A stretch of 64,000 nucleotides of DNA, taken from contig JAUSPN010000049.1 in assembly GCA_030656555.1 (NCBI GenBank), forward strand, positions 98,980-162,979, read 5' to 3'. Of this stretch, positions 57,764-64,000 are shown in pieces; positions within the stretch are counted from its first letter, which is position 1; every line of letters starts with the position of its first letter. Position numbers and translations under genes: made by a program. The notes beneath the pieces are model-generated. The model saw only the letters and a program-made list of their open reading frames with translations. It did not search any database and was not told the origin of the DNA. This DNA is from Candidatus Desulfaltia sp. (GTDB lineage: Bacteria > Desulfobacterota > Desulfobacteria > Desulfobacterales > ETH-SRB1).

Positions 57764-59851
57764 ATGGAATACAATATTCAAAAAGTCAGAAACATAGGTA
57801 TCAGCGCACACATTGATTCGGGCAAAACCACTCTTACTGAAAGGGTGCTCTTTTATACAAAGCGCATACATGCCATTCACGATGTCAAGGGAAAAGACGG
57901 CGTAGGAGCAACCATGGATTCCATGGAGCTTGAAAAGGAGCGCGGAATTACGATAGCTTCGGCAGCTACATTCTGTTCATGGCAGGACCACGATATTAAT
58001 ATTATCGATACTCCGGGCCACGTTGACTTCACAATTGAGGTTGAACGATCTCTCAGGGTTCTTGACGGAGCCGTACTGGTACTGTGTTCTGTTGGAGGCG
58101 TTCAGTCCCAGTCAATCACCGTTGACATGCAGATGAAAAGATACAAAATTCCATGCATTGCCTTTATCAACAAATGCGACAGAAGCGGCGCAAATCCTCT
58201 TCGCGTAATCGATCAACTAAAGGAAAAACTGGGCCATAATGCAATAGCTATGCAGATCCCAATCGGAATTGAAGCAGATTTTACAGGAATTGTTGATCTT
58301 ATTTCCATGAAGGCAATCTATTTTGATGGTGATAGCGGAGAAAATGTTCGCATAGAAAATGTCCCGGGAAACCTTCTTGACGAAGCTATGGAAAAACGCG
58401 AAGAGCTTATTGATGCTGCCTCCATGTATTCAGACCAGCTTACAGAAGCTATTCTGGAAGAAAAAGAAATCACCGAAGACATGATTGCCGATGCGGTGCG
58501 CAATGGAACTCTGACGCGTCAAATGACGCCGGTTTTTATGGGATCAGCTTATAAAAACAAGGGGGTTCAACCCCTTCTTGACGCTGTGGTGGATTTTTTA
58601 CCATGTCCGCGTGATGTTCAAAACGAGGCGCTTGACATGGATAGTAATGAAGAATCGGTAATTATAGATAGTGATTCGGAAAAACCGGTTGTTGCTTTGG
58701 CCTTCAAACTGGAAGACGGCCAGTATGGCCAGCTAACATACATACGCGTATATCAGGGAACACTTGCCAAGGGCTCTTCCGTCATTAACATACGCAACGG
58801 CAAAAAAATTAAAATCGGCAGGCTTGTACGTATGCATGCAGACCAGATGGAGGATATTGAGACCATACCTGCCGGATATATCGGAGCCCTGTTTGGGATA
58901 GACTGTATTTCCGGAGATACATTTGTTGCGCCAGGGCTGAATCTCAGCATGATATCAATGTTTGTGCCCAAGCCAGTGATTTCCCTTGCCATTGCCCCAA
59001 AGGACAATAATGCCAGAATCAATATGTCAAAGGCTTTAAGCCGGTTTACCAAAGAAGACCCGACCTTCAAAACTTATGTGGATGATGAAACCAATGAAAC
59101 TATTATTGAAGGCATGGGTGAGCTTCACCTTGAAGTATATGTTGAAAGAATGCGCAGGGAATACAATGCCGAAGTAACAATAGGCAAGCCTCGCGTGGCT
59201 TACAGGGAAACTATTACCAGGATGGCCGAATTCAACTATACACACAAAAAACAGACAGGCGGCGCCGGGCAGTATGGCCGGGTTGCAGGTTACATGGAAC
59301 CTGTTGCCACCGAAGATTTTGTATTTGAAAACAAAGTCGTTGGAGGCAAAATTCCAACCCAGTTTATTGCCTCGTGTGAAAAAGGTTTTAAGGGGTGTCT
59401 TGGAAAGGGACCCAAAATGGGCTTTCCTGTTACCGGCGTAAAGATAGTTATTAATGATGGGGCGTCGCACGCTGTTGATTCTTCTGAAATGGCGTTCCAG
59501 GCAGCAGCTCGCGGTGCCTTTCGTGAAGGATATGCAAAGGCCGGAGCGATTATTCATGAGCCTATAATGAAAGTGGTTGTTGAAACACCCACTGAGTTCC
59601 AGGGTCCAGTCATGGGTCTTTTGAATCAGCGAAGGGGAATGATTATAAGCTGTCAGGACGAAGGAACCATTTGCGCTATCGAAGCTCAGGTGCCATTAGC
59701 TGAAATGTTCGGTTTTTCAACTGTTTTAAGGTCATCTACACAAGGCAAGGCTCAATTTACCATGGAATTTGCCATTTACAAGCAGGTGCCCCAATCTATT
59801 GCTGAAGAACTGATCGAACAGGCAGCAAAAGAAAAAAAGAACATGAAATAA
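57764..59851 (+). CDS. fusA: Elongation factor G (paralogue)
   Basis: [68 protein letters not shown]. Confidence 0.95.
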   Translation: MEYNIQKVRNIGISAHIDSGKTTLTERVLFYTKRIHAIHDVKGKDGVGATMDSMELEKERGITIASAATFCSWQDHDINIIDTPGHVDFTIEVERSLRVLDGAVLVLCSVGGVQSQSITVDMQMKRYKIPCIAFINKCDRSGANPLRVIDQLKEKLGHNAIAMQIPIGIEADFTGIVDLISMKAIYFDGDSGENVRIENVPGNLLDEAMEKREELIDAASMYSDQLTEAILEEKEITEDMIADAVRNGTLTRQMTPVFMGSAYKNKGVQPLLDAVVDFLPCPRDVQNEALDMDSNEESVIIDSDSEKPVVALAFKLEDGQYGQLTYIRVYQGTLAKGSSVINIRNGKKIKIGRLVRMHADQMEDIETIPAGYIGALFGIDCISGDTFVAPGLNLSMISMFVPKPVISLAIAPKDNNARINMSKALSRFTKEDPTFKTYVDDETNETIIEGMGELHLEVYVERMRREYNAEVTIGKPRVAYRETITRMAEFNYTHKKQTGGAGQYGRVAGYMEPVATEDFVFENKVVGGKIPTQFIASCEKGFKGCLGKGPKMGFPVTGVKIVINDGASHAVDSSEMAFQAAARGAFREGYAKAGAIIHEPIMKVVVETPTEFQGPVMGLLNQRRGMIISCQDEGTICAIEAQVPLAEMFGFSTVLRSSTQGKAQFTMEFAIYKQVPQSIAEELIEQAAKEKKNMK

Positions 59852-59928
59852 ATCTCTGTGGTAAATATTTACAACCGCAGACAGTTTGTTGTATAAAATT
59901 AACTTATTACAAAAAGGGGGATTTTAGC

Positions 59929-60624
59929 ATGACAAAAAAGGATGTTAGCCTCTACAATCCGTTAAACCTTATAGATTATGAAACCGAAAATATTATCCCT
60001 GAAGGGGGGTTTGGAGCCGTGCTTGCACGTGCCGGTGTCGGTAAAACAGCTTTTTTAGTTCAGATTGCAATAGGCGCGCTTGTTCGAGGTAAAAATGTTC
60101 TACATATCAGTCTTGATAATCCTGTAGAGAAGGTTAGTTTATGGTATAAAGAGGTCTTCAGCAATCTTGTAAAGCAACATAAGACAGACAGATCATGGGA
60201 AAGTATATTGCCGCACAGATTTATCATGACCTTCAAGGTTGATGGCTTCAGTGTTCCTAAGCTTGAAGAAAGACTAACAGATTTAACCGAGCAGAATATA
60301 TTTTCTCCTTATATGGTCGTTGTTGACGGGCTTCCCTTTGATGAATCAACACAAAATTCTTTTTCTGATTTAAAGGCTCTTGCCAAAAAACATTCAATGC
60401 GTATCTGGTTTGCCGTACGCATACACCGTGATGAACAGCAGAACACGGATGGTATGCCTGTCCGTTTTGCTAAAGTGTCGGATCTGTTTGATCTTGCTAT
60501 CCAGCTTAAACCTGAAGGCAAGGAAATACATGTGCGGACATTAAAAGGAGGCGCCCAAACTGTTGAACATTCTGTATTGCTTTTAGACCCTTCTACAATG
60601 ATGATAAAAAATTCTTCATTATAA
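59929..60624 (+). CDS. KaiC/RecA-superfamily P-loop ATPase-like protein
   Basis: GFGAVLARAGVGKTAFLVQIAIGALVRGKNVLHISLDNPVEKV; YMVVVDGLPF Walker B-like. Confidence 0.7.
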   Translation: MTKKDVSLYNPLNLIDYETENIIPEGGFGAVLARAGVGKTAFLVQIAIGALVRGKNVLHISLDNPVEKVSLWYKEVFSNLVKQHKTDRSWESILPHRFIMTFKVDGFSVPKLEERLTDLTEQNIFSPYMVVVDGLPFDESTQNSFSDLKALAKKHSMRIWFAVRIHRDEQQNTDGMPVRFAKVSDLFDLAIQLKPEGKEIHVRTLKGGAQTVEHSVLLLDPSTMMIKNSSL

Positions 60625-60684
60625 TCTTAATTAATCAGACATCTCATCACCTGTTCGCGTTGAACCGCAATAGCGGACTGTTTC

Positions 60685-60766
60685 CTTCATTCATAATTAA
60701 AAACTCAAAATCATATTTAAGCCTGACACAGCAATTGGGCAAAAAAGGGCGTTTTTCAAACGTCTC
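60685..60766 (-). repeat. Dispersed ~83-bp repeat, copy 2 (inverted relative to 16671-16753)
   Basis: Reverse complement gagacgtttgaaaaacgcccttttttgcccaattgctgtgtcaggcttaaatatgattttgagtttttaattatgaatgaag. Confidence 0.9.
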
Positions 60767-60911
60767 ATAGTGTTATTCTCCAAATTTATGCTCGACTTTG
60801 ATGTTGCCGTGGGGGATTATGATATTATTGACATTTTGTCATCATTATGAAATATTTTTAAGGAAATAAAATAAGTTATAATAAAAATATAGATTGGTTT
60901 AAGAGAGCTTA

Positions 60912-61505
60912 ATGCCTCCTTGTAATATTGAAGAAAAAAGCCTGGTAAAACAAAGATGCAAATGGGCAGGCACGGATCTTCTTTATATTGAGTATCATGA
61001 CAATGAGTGGGGCGTTCCGTTGCATGATGACCGCAAATTATTCGAATTGCTTATCCTTGAGGGAGTTCAGGCCGGATTAAGCTGGATAACCATCTTGAAA
61101 AAACGTAAAAATTATCAAAAAGCATTTAGCTGCTTTGATTATAATAAAATAGCAAAGTACGATTCAGGCAAAACAAGAAAGCTGCTTCTTAATAAAGGAA
61201 TTATTCGTAACAAATTAAAAATTGAGGCAGTGGTTCAAAACGCAAGAGCATTTTTATCTGTTCAAAAAGAGTTTGGCAGCTTTGATATATATATCTGGCA
61301 GTTTATTGGCGGCAAACCGATAAAGAACGCATGGAAAACTCATGAGGAGATTCCTTCAAAAACAGATGAGTCGACAGCTATGAGTATTGGTTTAAAAAAG
61401 AGAGGGTTTAAATTTACAGGTCCGACAATCTGTTATGCGTTTATGCAGGCTGCAGGAATGGTCAACGATCATGTTGTTGATTGTTTCAGGTATCATGAAA
61501 TATAA
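60912..61505 (+). CDS. tag: DNA-3-methyladenine glycosylase I
   Basis: CKWAGTDLLYIEYHDNEWGVPLHDDRKLFELLILEGVQAGLSWITILKKR. Confidence 0.95.
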   Translation: MPPCNIEEKSLVKQRCKWAGTDLLYIEYHDNEWGVPLHDDRKLFELLILEGVQAGLSWITILKKRKNYQKAFSCFDYNKIAKYDSGKTRKLLLNKGIIRNKLKIEAVVQNARAFLSVQKEFGSFDIYIWQFIGGKPIKNAWKTHEEIPSKTDESTAMSIGLKKRGFKFTGPTICYAFMQAAGMVNDHVVDCFRYHEI

Positions 61506-61522
61506 AAAAGATAAAAACAAAG

Positions 61523-61565
61523 CTGCAAGCAGCAGGGAATGCACTCGCTTTTGCGGTTCAAGATG
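61523..61565. repeat. REP-like element
   Basis: gctgcaagcagcagggaatgcactcgcttttgcggttcaag. Confidence 0.7.
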
Positions 61566-61647
61566 TTCATAAGCATGCTTTTGGGGTAACTAAACGAAGC
61601 AGCTTTATGACAAAAAATTCATATAATTAAAGAAAGAGGAATAAGCC

Positions 61648-61875
61648 GTGTCGGAGAAGGTTATTATCTTTGGGAAAAATACCTGACCTTTCACAAAAGC
61701 GGCTCGTGAAGCTTTTGCGAAAAAAGGCAAGGATGTGGAATATTTTGATGTTTTATCAGATGCCGACAAACTAAATACAATGCTTAAATATTCTGATGGA
61801 AAGCGGAAGGTTCCGGTTATTATTGACCAGGGCAAAGTAACCATAGGCTTTGATGGAAGATCGTGAGGCATTTAA
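61648..61875 (+). CDS. Glutaredoxin-like selenoprotein with two in-frame UGA (Sec) codons (Uxx-star-like family)
   Basis: GTG start, RBS aaagagga; MSEKVIIFGKNT-U-PFTKAAREAFAKKGKDVEYFDVLSDADKLNTMLKYSDGKRKVPVIIDQGKVTIGFDGRS-U-GI*; UGA at 61684 and 61864, hairpins after each. Confidence 0.85.
61691..61720 (+). promoter_or_regulatory. Putative bacterial SECIS hairpin 1
   Basis: ttcaCAAAAGC-ggctcgtgaa-GCTTTTGcgaa; apical loop begins 14 nt after UGA and starts with GG. Confidence 0.7.
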
Positions 61876-61876
61876 A

Positions 61877-61900
61877 CATACCGGCTGTATGCCGGTAATG
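61877..61900 (+). promoter_or_regulatory. Putative bacterial SECIS hairpin 2
   Basis: catACCGGC-tgtat-GCCGGTaatg, loop ~19 nt after the second UGA and extending past the TAA stop. Confidence 0.6.
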
Positions 61901-61922
61901 ATGAGATGGGGTTTAACTACTT

Positions 61923-62582
61923 ATGAATAATATAGAAAAACAGTTTCTTATCGACGACATTAAAACAGGCGAGTCATGGCGTCTCTTCAAGATCATGGGT
62001 GAATTTGTTGAGGGGGTCGAAACTCTTTATAACGTGGGTCCTGCGGTTAGCATATTCGGGTCGTCCAGAATAAAGCCCAGTGATCCGATTTATAAAAAAA
62101 CCGAGGAAATCGCCTCTCTTTTTGTAAAAAATGATTTTGCGGTAATTACGGGCGGCGGAGGCGGAGTTATGGAGGCTGCAAACAAAGGAGCGGCAATGGC
62201 AGGTGGGGTTTCTGTCGGGCTGAATATTGTTCTTCCGTTTGAGCAAAAACCAAATCGGTATTCCAATATTAAGCTTGAGTTTAAGTATTTTTTTATCCGC
62301 AAGGTGATGTTTGTTAAATATGCCACCGCTTACATAATAATGCCCGGAGGTTTCGGAACACTGGATGAACTGTTTGAATCGGTTACACTGATTCAAACCA
62401 AACGCATAAAACCGTTTCCTGTAATTCTGGTTGGTTCCGACTACTGGTCAGGGCTTATAGAATGGATTAAATCCCGTTTGCTTGAAAACAAAATGATATC
62501 ACCGGAACATCTTGATATTTTACAGATCATAGATGAACCAAAAGAAATTGTAAAAGCAGTAAAAAGGGTGGTAATTATCTGA
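61923..62582 (+). CDS. LOG/TIGR00730-family Rossmann-fold protein
   Basis: ITGGGGGVMEAANKGA; MPGGFGTLDELFE. Confidence 0.9.
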   Translation: MNNIEKQFLIDDIKTGESWRLFKIMGEFVEGVETLYNVGPAVSIFGSSRIKPSDPIYKKTEEIASLFVKNDFAVITGGGGGVMEAANKGAAMAGGVSVGLNIVLPFEQKPNRYSNIKLEFKYFFIRKVMFVKYATAYIIMPGGFGTLDELFESVTLIQTKRIKPFPVILVGSDYWSGLIEWIKSRLLENKMISPEHLDILQIIDEPKEIVKAVKRVVII

Positions 62583-62605
62583 TCTGAAGCTGTTGCTAAA
62601 CCTCT

Positions 62606-63052
62606 TTATTCCGTACGGCTGCGAACGATCATGACAGAGCAAGGTGCTTTATGCACAACCCTTTTTGCTACGCTGCCGAATAGGACAAACTCCATGCCTG
62701 AGAGTCCGTAGGCTCCCATCACCGCAAGATCTATACTGTTTTCTTCAAGAAAGTTTAATATTTCAGAAGAAACATGGCCGTTTAGAACCACGAGTTTATA
62801 ATCAATTTTGTTTTCCAGCCTGCTGCCGTATTCCTGCTGCATACGTTCTTCCAGGTTCAAGATCAATGCATGACTGTGTTCCGCAGGCAAAACCCATTCG
62901 GTTTCCGTTATTAACGGATTGATTACCAGAGGCAATACATGAACCAAAAAAAGTTTGGCTTTATATCTCCTGGCCAGATCAAAAGCTTCCTCAAAGGCTA
63001 CTTCAGCATTTGTTGAAAAATCCGTACAAACAGCAATTGTTTTTATTGGCAT
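62606..63052 (-). CDS. Universal stress protein (UspA family)
   Basis: IAVCTDFSTNAEVAFEEAFDLARRY...DLAVMGAYGLSGMEFVLFGSVAKRVVHKAPCSVMIVR. Confidence 0.95.
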   Translation of the reverse strand: MPIKTIAVCTDFSTNAEVAFEEAFDLARRYKAKLFLVHVLPLVINPLITETEWVLPAEHSHALILNLEERMQQEYGSRLENKIDYKLVVLNGHVSSEILNFLEENSIDLAVMGAYGLSGMEFVLFGSVAKRVVHKAPCSVMIVRSRTE

Positions 63053-63080
63053 AGTATTCTCCTTTTAAAGGTGTTGTCTG

Positions 63081-63800
63081 TTATAAGACAGTCTCAATTT
63101 CCTTTGCAATCCGAATAGCAGCCTCCTGCGGATTTTTTGCATTTCTTATAGGTCTTCCGATCACCAGATAGTCTGATCCGTTTTGAATTGCATGGGCAGG
63201 AGTTGTTGTGCGCTTTTGATCATCCTCTTTCATGCTGCCGACAGATGGCCTTATTCCCGGAGTAACGACAGTAAATTCTTTTCCAAATTTTTCCTTTATC
63301 ATTCCAACCTCGAATCCTGAGCATACAACGCCCGAGCAGCCCGCGTCTCTGGCAGCAGTAGCTCTTTGCATAACAAGCATTGACATGTCGGAGGCAAATT
63401 CCGGCCGAAGTCCTGCGGCAAGAATATCTTTATCTGAAACACTTGTTAAGACAGTAACCCCAAGCACGCCAACCTGTCCTTTGCTTCCCGCAACAGCGGC
63501 TTTGAGCATTTCTTTACTCTCTCCGCAATGAACGGTCGTAAAGGCAACTCCGAGATTCGCAATGCTTTCCATAGCTCGAAAAACAGTTTCCGGAATATCA
63601 TGAAGTTTTAAGTCCAGAAATACTCTCGTTGATCCGCAATCTTTTATGTGCCTTATTATTTCAGGCCCTGAGCTGATAAAAAGTTCCAGCCCCACCTTGA
63701 ACATGCCTATGTGCCCTGAAAGAAGTTTTACAAATTGTTTCGCCTCTTTTAGAGACGAAACATCAAGCGGAAAAACTATATAATCTTTTGCAGCTTTCAT
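63081..63800 (-). CDS. pyrF: Orotidine-5'-phosphate decarboxylase
   Basis: VFLDLKLHDIPETVFRAM; VTPGIRP; DYLVIGRPIRNAKNP. Confidence 0.95.
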   Translation of the reverse strand: MKAAKDYIVFPLDVSSLKEAKQFVKLLSGHIGMFKVGLELFISSGPEIIRHIKDCGSTRVFLDLKLHDIPETVFRAMESIANLGVAFTTVHCGESKEMLKAAVAGSKGQVGVLGVTVLTSVSDKDILAAGLRPEFASDMSMLVMQRATAARDAGCSGVVCSGFEVGMIKEKFGKEFTVVTPGIRPSVGSMKEDDQKRTTTPAHAIQNGSDYLVIGRPIRNAKNPQEAAIRIAKEIETVL

Positions 63801-63920
63801 AAAAACAACTCCCTCAGCTCAGGCGAAATTCAGCAAAAAAACAATCTTATCAAAAAAGAAACAGAAAAAACTTCTATAACGCATTTCTCGTTAAGAACTC
63901 ATAACATGCTGTAATAGCAA

Positions 63921-64000
63921 TTATAAATTATAATGTCTTTCTATCCACGACTTATATTCGCCGCTTTTAACTCTATCTACCCAACCTTTATTGTTAATAT
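63921..64000 (-). CDS. C-terminal end of an unidentified minus-strand protein (continues beyond window)
   Basis: Open frame ...INNKGWVDRVKSGEYKSWIERHYNL* running off the window edge. Confidence 0.4.
   Translation of the reverse strand, partial: INNKGWVDRVKSGEYKSWIERHYNL

Noticed and set aside
60828-60840. TGACATTTTGTCA palindrome upstream of tag considered as an operator
   Set aside because: Short and AT-rich; could occur by chance and no matching regulator identified.

Overview
This 64 kb window looks like a chromosome segment from an anaerobic deltaproteobacterium, probably a Desulfobacterales-like sulfate reducer (inferred from gene content only). Housekeeping and metabolic blocks include a complete-looking bioB-F-H-like-C-D-A operon, an acyl-CoA dehydrogenase/enoyl-CoA hydratase/carboxyltransferase/HMGL-like cluster, eno, pyrG, mpl, pepA, pyrF, an EF-G paralogue and tag. 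These alternate with small accessory islands: a repeat-bounded Fic and AbiEi/AbiEii island built on type I R-M debris, a RelBE-like pair with a shortened toxin, a HEPN/MNT pair, and a RAYT-type Y1 transposase with inverted-repeat ends sitting among gene fragments. A roughly 9 kb minus-strand cluster (39.7-48.4 kb) combines Mrp/MinD-type ATPases, NifX-like and NifU-like proteins, DUF5320 proteins and a radical SAM protein. It has an upstream sigma-54 activator gene and a clear -24/-12 promoter, and resembles an expanded Desulfovibrio ORP (orange protein) system. The main signals that the ORF track misses are: (1) a probable dual-selenocysteine glutaredoxin-like protein at 61648-61875 with two in-frame UGAs, each followed by a hairpin; (2) three copies of a ~100-150 bp repeat separating toxin-antitoxin cassettes; (3) a natural filled/empty-site pair defining a ~49 bp REP-like palindromic element; (4) a frameshift in an ORP-like NifX gene whose out-of-frame continuation is a coherent domain; (5) several unannotated gene remnants (hsdM, hsdS x2, hsdR-like, radC, hisD, phd, a second RAYT). 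No tRNA, rRNA or CRISPR array was recognised. All family calls come from reading motifs by eye; no database search was run.
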